Shown here piece by piece: positions 26,415 through 36,249 of a stretch of DNA of 64,000 nt. Both the position numbers and the translations under genes were made by a program. The stretch is taken from assembly GCF_001083805.1 (NCBI RefSeq), contig NZ_JXSK01000002.1, forward strand, positions 62,001-126,000. Direction: 5' to 3'. The notes below the pieces were generated by a model, which was not told the origin of the DNA, did no database searches, and saw only the letters and a list, made by a program, of their open reading frames with translations. Numbering within the stretch: the stretch's first letter is position 1; each line of letters starts with the position of its first letter. This DNA is from Photorhabdus luminescens subsp. luminescens. Lineage in GTDB: Bacteria > Pseudomonadota > Gammaproteobacteria > Enterobacterales > Enterobacteriaceae.

Positions 26415-26870
26415 ATGGAAAAATTGTATCGTTGGGAAAAGGATGGATATGTTGTCACTACAGATAAGAATAAATTAGATATTACGATCATACAGCAGTT
26501 TCTGACGAAATCCATTTGGGCGGAAGGAATCGACAAGGAGACAGTTAAGTTATCGATCGACAATAGCTTGAACTTTGGTCTGTATAAAAATACTCAGCAA
26601 ATAGGATTTGCTCGTATCGTGACTGACTTCACAACCTTTGGTTATCTTAGTGATGTTTTTATTTTGGATGATTATCGAGGATTGGGATTAGGACGCTGGT
26701 TAATGACATGTTGCCTGGAACATCCTCAAATAGCACAGCTTCGTCATATTATGCTGGTCACTTCTATGGCGCCGTGGCTGTATGAAAAAATGGGTTATTC
26801 CCCGGTAAACGAAGAAAACTTTGTTTGGCAAATTGTCCGGCCGGATATTTATAAACAATCTAAAATATGA
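26415..26870 (+). CDS. GNAT-family N-acetyltransferase
   Basis: A 151-residue GNAT acetyltransferase. The acetyl-CoA-binding segment is 'YLSDVFILDDYRGLGLGRWLMTCCLEH' and the end 'LVTSMAPWLYEKMGYSPVNEENFVWQIVRPDIY' is typical of the family with a C-terminal 'M-F-W-x-R-P-D'-like tail. The ATG at 26415 has a GAGGA site; the longer frame from 26277 is rejected. The gene ends before a bidirectional terminator. Confidence 0.85.
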   Translation: MEKLYRWEKDGYVVTTDKNKLDITIIQQFLTKSIWAEGIDKETVKLSIDNSLNFGLYKNTQQIGFARIVTDFTTFGYLSDVFILDDYRGLGLGRWLMTCCLEHPQIAQLRHIMLVTSMAPWLYEKMGYSPVNEENFVWQIVRPDIYKQSKI

Positions 26871-26884
26871 GGCAATCATCACAA

Positions 26885-26912
26885 GAAAATGCCCGATCAC
26901 TTTATCGGGCAT
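26885..26912. terminator. Bidirectional terminator
   Basis: AATGCCCGAT, a CACTTT loop and ATCGGGCATT form a perfect stem flanked by A-rich and T-rich bases. It lies between the rightward acetyltransferase and the leftward autotransporter gene and can serve both. Confidence 0.8.
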
Positions 26913-26987
26913 TATTACGACAATAGCCACACTATTACGATATACAGGAAGCTACTGTTTTATCAACTTGTCTCTTTTAACCAGAAA

Positions 26988-28934
26988 TTAGAAACTGGCA
27001 TTAACACCTAAGCTGAAAGCATAAGTGTGATTCTGAACATCGCCATCATTACGCGATATTGACGCAAAAGCGCCCCAATCTTTTGTAATAGCAGCATTCA
27101 TGCCGATAACGTATTCACGCCAGTTGGTATCCTGCTTTTGACTTTTACTAACGAAAGATGTCTCAGTTGAGTTAATGGCACTACTAATCTGATAACGTCT
27201 ATCGCCGAATTGGTGGTTAAACCGAATTTCAGCATAAGGGTTAAAACGACTAAAATTGGTGTCCAGACGCCAGCCTAATGTTCCGACCTGAGAGTCGTAA
27301 CGTTGATCGCCGAAATGCATAGCCGTGCTGCTCTTACCCGATTCACGATAACCTTTAACATAACTCTTATCCCAAGCGTATTGGATAATCGGGCTGGTCA
27401 TGACTGTAGATGTCAGCGGAATATCCCAGCCCGCAGTAATGCGTCCGCCCCACTGATGACCGGTAGTCGAAGCATGCTCCTTGCGCAGCCACTCATTGAG
27501 CACAATACCACGCGTAATGTCTTCATATTTCATGTCCAAATAGTGAAGATCGCCGCTAATCCAACCTTTATCGTAGTAACGCCATAAGCCATAAGTGGTG
27601 AAGACATAACCACGACCATCAGCGTGAAAATGATTAACTGAGCGTTTATCCTGATAACGAGAGATCATTCCCCCCAACAGAATATTATCCGTGAGCTGAT
27701 AGTCACTACCCAGAGTCAGTGTGCTGTTGTGATTACCACTATAACCACCGAATACGCCTATTTTACCTTGGTCATTACCCACGCTACGTAACTGTTGCAA
27801 ACGGCCGTCAAGAGAAGCAAGCGCCCCCTTCACCGGCACATTGTTGGTATTCGTCAGTGACATAGCCTGATGTGGAGCATTAAGGATTGAAATAGTGTAC
27901 TCACCAATCATACGCTGTGCGTTTGGAGTTGGATGAAAATCGTCAGCAAATAAAAAGAGTTGATTGGCATCAAAACCGGGAACATCGGAATAACAAGCAC
28001 TGGCATTAACAGTCCGAGCACAAGCATAACCTACTGTATTGGAAAAACCATAACGTAAAGGATTATCAATGACCTCATGTAAAAGTGCATTAACATCAAC
28101 TCGAACAATATTGCCGCCCTTCTGGCTAAGTTCGATATCTTCTAATTGGTTGTAGCTATCAACCAGCTCTGACGCACTACGGCTTACTTTTTCATAAGTA
28201 CCAAACAATTGTTGAGTTATCTCCTCCGCTTTTTTAGCATCCCCCCCTGAAGCTTCAAGTCCGATATTTTTGAAAACACCTTGGATAACTTGAAGACGGG
28301 TGCCTTCATCGATTGTTGGATACTTGTTGACTGCCGCATGAACTTTATCCATCGCCTCCTTAAGTTTGCCTGAGGTAACTTTAGATTCTAGCCCTCTAGA
28401 GATAATGGTCTCCATAAGCTTCGGAGTGACACCAACATCAGGAACCGTAGGTACGATCACCAACCCAGCCCCCGTATTGAGAAGCGTATGTACCTGGAAT
28501 GCAGCGGCTTTTGCACTCTTATCAATTATTCCTTGCGCTTTACCCAAATCTCCCAATGCCGCCTGAATATCATTACCACCAATCCAGTGAACATACATGC
28601 CATTAGGATCAGCACGACCACCGTGGCTTGCCAGATAATTATCTACCTGATTTTGAGTGTTGTGATCTTTATTTAAATCAGAAACAGCAGTCGCTCCACC
28701 TACTGAGTAATTATTCCCCCCACTATTAGAATTGGTCAATTTAGTCCCTAAGTGTTGAGCAATAAGATCATTATACAACTTACTGGTTGTACCATTGATC
28801 GTATATCGACCTCCATTTCCGCTGTCACTCAAACTATCACCAAAAACATATAGTTGGTCATAAGTGTGTGCATTAGAAATTGCACTTATCGAAAGTGCTA
28901 ACACGCCTGGTGTAAATATAAATGCCCTTTTCAT
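26988..28934 (-). CDS. GDSL autotransporter esterase/lipase
   Basis: A 648-residue outer-membrane esterase. After a Sec signal peptide (to about residue 22), 'LYVFGDSLSDSGN' gives the GDSL nucleophile block and 'WIGGNDI' block III; 'ADDFHPTPNAQRMIGEY' is block V with the Asp-x-x-His pair. Residues from about 380 form the autotransporter beta-barrel ('KIGVFGGYSGNHNSTLTLGSDYQLTDNILLGGMISRY'), ending in 'AFSLGVNASF' with terminal Phe. Homologues (EstA of Pseudomonas, Lip-1 type lipases of Photorhabdus and Xenorhabdus) hydrolyse lipids at the cell surface. Start chosen at 28934 with GAGGA upstream. Confidence 0.92.
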   Translation of the reverse strand: MKRAFIFTPGVLALSISAISNAHTYDQLYVFGDSLSDSGNGGRYTINGTTSKLYNDLIAQHLGTKLTNSNSGGNNYSVGGATAVSDLNKDHNTQNQVDNYLASHGGRADPNGMYVHWIGGNDIQAALGDLGKAQGIIDKSAKAAAFQVHTLLNTGAGLVIVPTVPDVGVTPKLMETIISRGLESKVTSGKLKEAMDKVHAAVNKYPTIDEGTRLQVIQGVFKNIGLEASGGDAKKAEEITQQLFGTYEKVSRSASELVDSYNQLEDIELSQKGGNIVRVDVNALLHEVIDNPLRYGFSNTVGYACARTVNASACYSDVPGFDANQLFLFADDFHPTPNAQRMIGEYTISILNAPHQAMSLTNTNNVPVKGALASLDGRLQQLRSVGNDQGKIGVFGGYSGNHNSTLTLGSDYQLTDNILLGGMISRYQDKRSVNHFHADGRGYVFTTYGLWRYYDKGWISGDLHYLDMKYEDITRGIVLNEWLRKEHASTTGHQWGGRITAGWDIPLTSTVMTSPIIQYAWDKSYVKGYRESGKSSTAMHFGDQRYDSQVGTLGWRLDTNFSRFNPYAEIRFNHQFGDRRYQISSAINSTETSFVSKSQKQDTNWREYVIGMNAAITKDWGAFASISRNDGDVQNHTYAFSLGVNASF

Positions 28935-28949
28935 TAATATGATCCTCAA

Positions 28950-29354
28950 GAAGTTATTTTATATTTATCATTGAACTAGCCGTTCAACTAAAATGATCAA
29001 TCCGAATAGAAACTACGTTAATGAGATATGACGCAGTCCCCTTTTTGATTAACCAATACCTCATTATAGTTAGCAACAGAGAGAATCCCGCACTGTTTTT
29101 TTAGGTTTTAAAGTTTAGTGTTGCTTGATTGTTCAATTAATCAATTTGGTTAAAATTCAACTATCTATAAAAAGTAATATTAGACCAAATTGATTCAATT
29201 CTCTCCTCTGCTTCATGAAATAGATCACAAAACAGACAGAATAAGATTCTGATAGGAATAATGGATAGCTTTAAGTAATATCTGAAGCGATCCATCACTA
29301 CAAACGTGATAGCATCAATTCATCTCAGTTCAGAAAAATAAAAGATTAAGAAGA
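28950..29354. other. Spacer between divergent genes
   Basis: About 400 bp with no gene; holds the promoters of the esterase (leftward) and of the acetyltransferase (rightward). No recognised operator. Confidence 0.4.
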
Positions 29355-29816
29355 ATGAATATGAAAATTCAGCAAGCAATGAAGGCCGATTTCAATAAAC
29401 TGATCGAAATCTGGGAAGCCTCGGTACGAGCAACACATGACTTTTTATCTGACGAATATATTAATCAACTACGCCCATTGATTCTGCATATCTATTTACC
29501 GATGCTGACGGTTTATAAAGCGATAAATGACAAACACGAAATTGAGGGTTTTATTAGCGTTGATCAGCATCGAGTTGAAATGCTGTTTATCTCACCAAAT
29601 TCCCGTGGTAAAGGTATCGGCAAAGCCCTGCTGAATTTTGCTATTAGCGAATTAGGTATCAATGAACTTGATGTTAATGAACAAAATATTCAAGGAGTGG
29701 GGTTCTATCAGCATCAAGGATTCAAAGTTTTCAGTCGATCAGAAATTGATGGTCAAGGTAATCCATTTCCGTTATTACATATGCGAATTGCACGGCCGAA
29801 CGCCAAAACGATCTAA
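29355..29816 (+). CDS. YjaB-like GNAT acetyltransferase
   Basis: A 153-residue acetyltransferase resembling YjaB: 'FNKLIEIWEASVRATHDFLSDEYINQLRPLI', acetyl-CoA loop 'MLFISPNSRGKGIGKALLNFAI', then 'ELDVNEQNIQGVGFYQHQGFKVFSRSEIDGQGNPFPLLHMRI'. The last block, 'SExDxQGxPFPLLHM', is characteristic of this subfamily. Ribosome site weak (AAGAAG). Monocistronic. Confidence 0.87.
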   Translation: MNMKIQQAMKADFNKLIEIWEASVRATHDFLSDEYINQLRPLILHIYLPMLTVYKAINDKHEIEGFISVDQHRVEMLFISPNSRGKGIGKALLNFAISELGINELDVNEQNIQGVGFYQHQGFKVFSRSEIDGQGNPFPLLHMRIARPNAKTI

Positions 29817-29847
29817 CTTCCCCCTCATATGACGCCACTATTATCAG

Positions 29848-29871
29848 GGCAGCGACAGTCTCTTCGCTGCC
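29848..29871. terminator. Hairpin between convergent genes
   Basis: GGCAGCGA / TCGCTGCC with an 8-base loop lies between the convergent acetyltransferase and TonB genes. The T run is weak, so termination is likely but not certain. Confidence 0.5.
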
Positions 29872-29882
29872 TAAACCTATAT

Positions 29883-30668
29883 TTATTTCAAATTAAATTC
29901 TATTGCTAAAGTAAGCTCCTTTGGCAAACCAGCCGGTTTCAGCCCTACCGACCGAGCTTGTTGGATCGCCGCAAGGGCAGCCCGATCCAATTCATCAGCG
30001 CCTGAACTCTGCACTAATTGGTGATTCGTCAAATCGCCGCTATCCAGCAAGCTAAACCTGACCTGAACTATCCCCTGTTGCTTCATTTTCTTAGCCCGAC
30101 GCGGATAGCGTTTATGTTTTTCAATTTCACGACGCAAGGCAGCCTGATAGCTTTGTAACTCATCAGCTCCCACGCCCGTCATCGGTTGACTGGTCGTCGC
30201 CTGACGGGCGCCAGCTTGTGAATCCACTGCATCTCTCCCCGCTAACTGAGAGTTACCTTCCGTTTGCTCTGCCTGTTTTTGTTGAGGCTCTTCTACCGGT
30301 TTTTTCTGTGGCTGAGATTTGTCCTTCGGTTTAGCATCCACATGCTTTTCTGGCGGTGGCTTCGGGCGTTCCTGTTTCCGTGGCTTATCCGCTGGCTTAT
30401 TAAGTGCTATTTTTGCCTCATGGGGTGATTCCGCTACCACTATCTCTGGCGGTAACGGGGGAGGAATAGGTTCCGGTTCTACAGGTTGTTCCTGTCCGGC
30501 CGGCGCTGCCGAAGCAACCATTTCTATTGACATACTAATTATTGGCGAATTCACTGATTGATTATTCGCACTGTCATCACGCAGTAAATGCCGCGCCATA
30601 AATCCAACAAGACCCGCATGTAACAGTAAGGAAGCACACAAGCCAATATAAATACGATTTTTCATCAT
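29883..30668 (-). CDS. TonB-family energy transducer of the haem locus
   Basis: A 261-residue TonB-like protein. One N-terminal membrane helix (about 5-26), a Pro/Glu/Lys-rich periplasmic spacer ('PVEPEPIPPPLPPEIV', 'KPRKQERPKPPPEKH'), and a C-terminal TonB domain: 'YQAALRREIEKHKRYPRRAKKMKQQGIVQVRFSLLDSGDLTNHQLVQSSGADELDRAALAAIQQA'. It is the last gene of the hemophilin-Slam-receptor operon and should energise the receptor encoded just upstream. A dedicated TonB is common in such haem loci. Confidence 0.9.
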   Translation of the reverse strand: MMKNRIYIGLCASLLLHAGLVGFMARHLLRDDSANNQSVNSPIISMSIEMVASAAPAGQEQPVEPEPIPPPLPPEIVVAESPHEAKIALNKPADKPRKQERPKPPPEKHVDAKPKDKSQPQKKPVEEPQQKQAEQTEGNSQLAGRDAVDSQAGARQATTSQPMTGVGADELQSYQAALRREIEKHKRYPRRAKKMKQQGIVQVRFSLLDSGDLTNHQLVQSSGADELDRAALAAIQQARSVGLKPAGLPKELTLAIEFNLK

Positions 30669-30749
30669 AACTTCAAGCCATCTTTCCGTTCATTATCTGT
30701 GGAGATTGCCAGCGCGCTTAACCGCAACCGGCCAATCTCCTTTAAAGAG

Positions 30750-33743
30750 TCAGAACCGACTGGTGACACTAAGCTTAAACGTCCGACCAGGCGCTGGCAT
30801 CATGGAACGCGTTAACGGGTCCAGATAATAGCGATCGGTTAAGTTGGTGCCAGATAATTCAACGACTACATCTGGCGTAACCTGATAATTAATATAAGCA
30901 TCTACAGTCATTACCGAATTCCAGCGCATAGGATTATTATTTATCCCTTTATAAGCACCGGGTAATTTCTTCATTAACCATTTTTCATCCTTATTCTCCA
31001 CGTTACTGTGATATAATACTCGGCTGCCGATTTCTAAATTTTCGTCCAATAACCGACCGCCAATATTTAGATTAAGAGAATAACGCGGTGGAATAGTTGT
31101 CCTTAAATAACCACCGGGAAAACCGCCATCAATACATTCAGGAACACCAAATTGGTTTCTTGGATCTAACATAAGCGATGCAGTTTTATCACAAACTTTA
31201 TTTTTAAGATTATAAGATAGACCAAAATGGGTAAAGAAACTACCGTTATCATAACGTCCCTGTAGTTCTAAACCGGATAATTTCTGTTTATCTAGTTGAG
31301 TAAATACAAAGTTACTGTCACGATCAAAAACATGCTCAATGACAGTATTGTAATAAGCGAATCTAATATCCGCATGACGCTCCGCACCCAATAACTGACT
31401 TAAATCATGCACATAACCCACTTCCACTGTTTTACTACGTTCAGGTTTAAAGGCACGAGTAGGTTTATCAGTTAAACCGGAGGAAAAGCCAACGGTATCC
31501 TCAAAAATACTTGGCATACGTACTGCTTCAGCATAACGGGTATAGATACGTGCATGATCAGAGATATAAGCCGTTGCGGAAAATACCGGCGCCCAAGCAT
31601 GATCTTTACGTTTAGGTTGTTTAGACCAGCGCTCTTGTTCACTTTTTGCTTTATAAACACCCTTATCACTATTATTTAATATTTCTCCAGAGTCATCAAT
31701 ATAGCTACTATTCTGTTGAGCAGTACTGTATTCATATTTATACACTTCTTTATTCGTCACAGGATCAATAACACGTTCGTTCATATCAAGTTTCCCATTA
31801 AAATAGGGATTATCTTGTTTATATAACTTACCATCGTCATGATATTTCCAAAGCACATCTACCGGCGCCATAGGGCGAGTAATTGAATCTCGTTCTTTTA
31901 ATTCTGTAATCTTCTTTTCTTCATATTCGAAAAATTCATCTAAATCATCGAAACAATCATCAATGCAACTGCTATATTTCTTATACAATATAGCTTCCCG
32001 CTCGGTAAGTGTTCTCATATATTGCAACCCTTGGCCAACCAATTTTTCATGCTTACTATAACCAATATCACGGGCAGCCAAACGTTCATTTAAAAAATCA
32101 TCCTTGGACCAATAACTTACCCGCCTAGCGCCGGCACTTAATGCCAACCATGAGGTAGGCCGCCAATCAAAATTAAAAGCAATATTATTCTCCTGACGGC
32201 GTCCTTTTCTTGGTGGCGATCGAAAATTAGAAAAATTCTTCCCTTTATAATCATCATGGGAACCTAAACGTTCCTGTTGTAGGCTAGCTGACAAGGTTAA
32301 ATCTAAACTTGAGGTCAATTGGAAAGCATTAGAGAGATCAACACCCCAACGGTTATTATGGGTATTGGTAGAAGCAGTATCTACCAGGCGACCATCCTTA
32401 TTTGGATCTCTTTCCTTACCATTTACATCCCAAACGGCATCCCGCTCTCGCGGTTCACGTGGATATCCCCCGGCAGTATTGGTATCGCTGATAGTACGGG
32501 TAATCCAAAATTTCATATCAAAATCAACCCATTTGTTCCCGTCAGGTTTCCATTTATAATCCAGATTAAATGCCTGCTGATGTACATTCGCCAACGGCCA
32601 CTGTGGTACAACGTTACTTTCAGCCCGAACCCAACCAAGCCGTGAAGGCATAATCTCCCCGTAAATCGTTTTAGTATCACGGATACCAAGCCCAATCGTC
32701 TGTTGATTAGCCAGATACCAGTTATTTTTAAGCAACCAAGATTCCATTTCACTGGAGGTATTAGGCACTTCATTTCCAGGGCGATATATACGCGCCACAA
32801 AAGGCAGATAAGGATCATATGACCGGGTACCGCCATCAAGGATCTCTATATCCTCTTTACTAATGGGATCATCATAACGATGAGCACCGCCCTTGCCGGC
32901 AAAATAGTTTCCTTTACTGCGATAGCTATAAGCTGCCATTAAATCAAAATATTCCTGCCGGGTACCTAGCGCCAGACGTATCGCATTATCTTTTAGGCCC
33001 AATAATTTATTATCTTTTGAAGTTTTCGGCGTAATTTCTAACGCAGGATCAACATAATTAAATCCCTGATTAAAACCGGGAATATCCCGATAATCTTGTC
33101 CCAATACCAGATGCGGTACTCGTTCCTTAACAGCATTACTGCTGGTTTCCAATTTCAAGTTAATACCAAATCGTTCATCTACTGGTACTACATCATCAAT
33201 CCCCAGGGTTTTGATCATTACCGCTCCACCGATCGAACCTTTCACTCCACGTGTCAGTGACGGGCCTTTTTCTATTTCAATGCTGCTGATCAGGTTAGGG
33301 TCAATATAGTTACGATTATTCGCACCGTTATAACCACGCCAGGTGGTAATTGCCTGCTCAGTACCGTCAATGGTAACAGGAATCCGTCCCTGCCCCTGAA
33401 TGCCGCGAATATTAGGATCTAATGCGCCACTGTTTCTCGAATCACCGCTAAATACGCCAACTGCGCTTTTTAAAACATCCGCCGGTGAAGCGCCCTTATA
33501 GCGTTCTACCAAATCCTTACCCAAGTAAATATTAGTAATATCTTTATCATAAACCGCATCATAACCTGCCTCATCTTTTTCACTGGCCGCTGAAACGTTA
33601 ATTTTACCGAGGTCAGCCTTATTTTCAGCGGGCTGTTTAGATGACTGAGCTAGTGTTTCTGCACCAGAACGATAAGGCATCATACTGTAAGCCAATGCCA
33701 GCATGAGTGTTATTTTGCTATATTTATTATTCAATTTATACAT
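30750..33743 (-). CDS. TonB-dependent receptor for haem/hemophilin
   Basis: A 997-residue outer-membrane receptor. Signal peptide to about residue 28; a TonB-box-like 'KINVSAA'; plug domain 'LVERYKGASPADVLKSAVGVFSGDSRNSGALDPNIRGIQGQGRIPVTIDG...GYNGANNRNYIDPNLISSIEIEKGPS'; then a beta-barrel ending 'PLTRSMMPAPGRTFKLSVTSRF' with terminal Phe. The 'GYNGANNRNYIDP' plug is like that of hemophilin/haemoglobin receptors (HphR, in Acinetobacter). It lies between the Slam and TonB genes, supporting haem uptake from the secreted hemophilin. Confidence 0.9.
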   Translation of the reverse strand: MYKLNNKYSKITLMLALAYSMMPYRSGAETLAQSSKQPAENKADLGKINVSAASEKDEAGYDAVYDKDITNIYLGKDLVERYKGASPADVLKSAVGVFSGDSRNSGALDPNIRGIQGQGRIPVTIDGTEQAITTWRGYNGANNRNYIDPNLISSIEIEKGPSLTRGVKGSIGGAVMIKTLGIDDVVPVDERFGINLKLETSSNAVKERVPHLVLGQDYRDIPGFNQGFNYVDPALEITPKTSKDNKLLGLKDNAIRLALGTRQEYFDLMAAYSYRSKGNYFAGKGGAHRYDDPISKEDIEILDGGTRSYDPYLPFVARIYRPGNEVPNTSSEMESWLLKNNWYLANQQTIGLGIRDTKTIYGEIMPSRLGWVRAESNVVPQWPLANVHQQAFNLDYKWKPDGNKWVDFDMKFWITRTISDTNTAGGYPREPRERDAVWDVNGKERDPNKDGRLVDTASTNTHNNRWGVDLSNAFQLTSSLDLTLSASLQQERLGSHDDYKGKNFSNFRSPPRKGRRQENNIAFNFDWRPTSWLALSAGARRVSYWSKDDFLNERLAARDIGYSKHEKLVGQGLQYMRTLTEREAILYKKYSSCIDDCFDDLDEFFEYEEKKITELKERDSITRPMAPVDVLWKYHDDGKLYKQDNPYFNGKLDMNERVIDPVTNKEVYKYEYSTAQQNSSYIDDSGEILNNSDKGVYKAKSEQERWSKQPKRKDHAWAPVFSATAYISDHARIYTRYAEAVRMPSIFEDTVGFSSGLTDKPTRAFKPERSKTVEVGYVHDLSQLLGAERHADIRFAYYNTVIEHVFDRDSNFVFTQLDKQKLSGLELQGRYDNGSFFTHFGLSYNLKNKVCDKTASLMLDPRNQFGVPECIDGGFPGGYLRTTIPPRYSLNLNIGGRLLDENLEIGSRVLYHSNVENKDEKWLMKKLPGAYKGINNNPMRWNSVMTVDAYINYQVTPDVVVELSGTNLTDRYYLDPLTRSMMPAPGRTFKLSVTSRF

Positions 33744-33795
33744 AATCATTATCTGCCATAGTGTGAATTGAAATAACTTGTTACTTCAACCAGTA

Positions 33796-35283
33796 TCAAA
33801 AATACTTTTCAAATTTAACTAACACTTCATTCTTATTATAGGAATAGAGCCAATCAACATTACTACTATTTTTTCTAAATCGATAAGTAATTACTGGGGT
33901 TAAACCGAAAACTTCAAATTTAGGCATACTCACAATTGCCGCATAGAATTGTTCATTATCTTTACGACGTGCATTTAGAGGCACACTGTAATCACCAAAT
34001 TGCCGCTGGCGCAATGCAGTAAATACCACTGCATTAATTCCTGGATATAATTGAGTAGAAATGCCTGCTCTCACACCTTTTTGTTGATAATCATCCGCTT
34101 TCTCAACACTGGTTTTATTAACCCAATCACCACCCGCAAAGGTAACTGTTTGATCAGTTAAATAATAAGATAAAGTGGCATAAACAGAGGCCATATTACC
34201 GTCATTATGATTATAAAGTTTATGATAACGAAACTGCTTATATTCACCCTCCAAATTCAATGCCAGATTTTTAGATAGAATATGCATCCATTCGGTTTTC
34301 ACTCCTGTAGTACGATAACGGGAACGATTACCAATATAATTAAATTCAACAACTGGCCCCAATAGGAAATCATCTTGTTGTGCTTTATAGCTATAGCCCA
34401 AATAAGCAGAAGTGGTATTTTCATTCTCCTCACTATGATGACGGTAATTTTCTCCATAAGTCATCGAGCGTAAAAAGACACCGTGGTGACCACTTAGCGG
34501 ATATATCTTACGTAACGTAGCATCATAACTAATACCATTCGCTTTCTTTGCCATAGGCAACTTACGTTCAGTTATACAACCAACATCTTTATGATATTTA
34601 ATGCAGGTAGGAGGCTTATCCGGCGACATATTCGTGTTATCGTTAAAGATATATCCCACGGAAAAAGATCCACGCCAGGCATTGCGCAAATTAATTGCAT
34701 CCTGATAATTAGTTATATTCTTAATGACTGCTGGTGGTAATTTATTTTCATTATCGCGACTAGCCGCTGAAATTTCATTAAATAGTAAACTGGCTTCTCT
34801 ATTTTTTTGATTCTCATAATAAACCCTGGCTAACTCTAATTTAGCACGGGTAAAATCAGGTTGTTGCTGCAAGATAGCCTGATAATGCTGTTCTGCTGCT
34901 ACCAAGTCACCCTGAGAACGCGCCAGATTTGCCTGAGCAAAATGGACCAATTGAGTATCATGTCTAGGTAACTTCTGGTATATCAACAAAAAGCGCTCAA
35001 CATCTTTCACTTGTTGATGATTAATGGCTAAATAGAGCGCTTGACCAATATCATTCACATTATTTTCAACACTAAACGTTTGACCATTAAGTACTATCGA
35101 TAAATGATCCGTCTTTTTATTTACAGTTTCATCTGTGACCAGCGCTTTTTCTTGATCCTGCAAATTTCGCTGTACGTTATGCCACAATCTTCTACCGGTA
35201 TCTTCATCTGCCAACACTAGAGATGGCTTTATAAACAAACAGCTAATAAGTAAAGTAAAACGAACAATTGGGGTATTTAGCAT
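33796..35283 (-). CDS. Slam (type XI secretion) outer-membrane translocon
   Basis: A 495-residue Slam/HsmA-type protein. After a signal peptide (to about 26), a TPR-containing periplasmic domain ('HFAQANLARSQGDLVAAEQHYQAILQQQPDFTRAKLELARVYYENQKNREA') is followed by a DUF560 14-strand barrel starting 'WRGSFSVGYIFNDNTNMSPDKPP' and ending 'YNKNEVLVKFEKYF'. Slam proteins export hemophilin and lipoprotein cargos. It sits directly behind the hemophilin gene; homologues in Xenorhabdus are called HrpB/NilB types. Start at 35283. Confidence 0.92.
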   Translation of the reverse strand: MLNTPIVRFTLLISCLFIKPSLVLADEDTGRRLWHNVQRNLQDQEKALVTDETVNKKTDHLSIVLNGQTFSVENNVNDIGQALYLAINHQQVKDVERFLLIYQKLPRHDTQLVHFAQANLARSQGDLVAAEQHYQAILQQQPDFTRAKLELARVYYENQKNREASLLFNEISAASRDNENKLPPAVIKNITNYQDAINLRNAWRGSFSVGYIFNDNTNMSPDKPPTCIKYHKDVGCITERKLPMAKKANGISYDATLRKIYPLSGHHGVFLRSMTYGENYRHHSEENENTTSAYLGYSYKAQQDDFLLGPVVEFNYIGNRSRYRTTGVKTEWMHILSKNLALNLEGEYKQFRYHKLYNHNDGNMASVYATLSYYLTDQTVTFAGGDWVNKTSVEKADDYQQKGVRAGISTQLYPGINAVVFTALRQRQFGDYSVPLNARRKDNEQFYAAIVSMPKFEVFGLTPVITYRFRKNSSNVDWLYSYNKNEVLVKFEKYF

Positions 35284-35378
35284 CGTTAATATCACTGCTT
35301 AATTGTCGAGCCAAAAATAAACAAAAATAAGACAAAGCCAATATGAACTTTGTCTTATCCAGTCACTAAGAACGCATA

Positions 35379-36124
35379 TTATGGGTTCTTAGTTCCGCCA
35401 AAGGCGGTATCTTTACTATGGTCCGAAGTAAACGTAGCAGTTCCTGCTAAACTAGCGGCATTATCACCAAAAAAATGCCCGCTATTTCTACCAACAGCCC
35501 CTCCAGCAGTTGCCCTACCCGCAAATGAACCATCAGCTTTAATAGCAGAATTAATACCGACAGTTAATGCACTATTTGCTATTGAACCAGTAAGCCTTTT
35601 CTGACCGAAATCAGCAGTAAATGTTCCATGTAGGGCATTGCTACCACTATATTGGTTAATTCCTTTAACCGTATAAGTCGCGATCCCACCGGTAGGCAAA
35701 TTAGTTGTCACATCTTTACCGGAATAATAGGCGGTATGGGTAGTATCATTCACCTTGCCGGTTTGTGACCATTCACCAAAATAGACATCAGCATTAGCCA
35801 CTTTACTAAAATTAAATACCCCATCCCGTTGTGGCTGCCCGATCCCGGCATAGAAATTTTGTGAATTCCATTCGCATCCGCTGCGGCATAACGGGTAAGC
35901 CCTGAAAAGCTAACAATTTGACCGCCAGCAATGGAATGTACCCCAACTCCCGGTTCCCCCCCAGGACTTCCATGACCAGACCCACCCTGTTTAGTCACAC
36001 CTACATTAATGCTAGGTTTATTCGCATCAAACTTTTGAGTTTGCCCAAAACCTGGATCAGCCATAACTTGTGTTACTAATCCACATGTACCTAATACTGC
36101 AATTAACACTTTAACTTTGTTCAT
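35379..36124 (-). pseudogene. Hemophilin-type haem-binding protein, frameshifted
   Basis: The 5' part (ATG 36124 with AAGGA site) gives a signal peptide ('MNKVKVLIAVLGTCGLVTQVMA') and the mature start 'DPGFGQTQKFDANKPSINVG...FSGLTRYAAADANG'. The 3' part, in a different frame, gives 'NSQNFYAGIGQPQRDGVFNFSKVANADVYFGEWSQTG' and a C-terminal TbpB-like barrel 'GHFFGDNAASLAGTATFT'. Adding one base near 35870 (GGAAT to GGAAAT) joins them into a normal hemophilin of about 247 residues. The product is a Slam-exported haem-binding protein (HphA-like). The gene is either inactivated here or contains a sequencing error. Confidence 0.8.
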
Positions 36125-36230
36125 AGCATATTCCTTATGTTAACTAATTAAATGTTAGAGTATTGCTTATTACATAGTTTTAGTACCGTCCGAAGACTGG
36201 CGCGCATATTAACGTACTTTTAATAAAAAA

Positions 36231-36249
36231 TGAAATGATAATCATTATC
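36231..36249. promoter_or_regulatory. Fur box upstream of the hemophilin operon
   Basis: The bases ATGATAATCATTATC form a palindrome that matches the Fur consensus at 16 of 19 positions by my count over 36231-36249. It lies about 107 bp upstream of the hemophilin ATG, so iron should repress the hemophilin-Slam-receptor-TonB operon. Confidence 0.75.

Noticed and set aside
35850-35900. Programmed -1 frameshift in the hemophilin gene
   Set aside because: There is no slippery heptamer at the junction, and intact hemophilins are encoded in one frame as far as I know.
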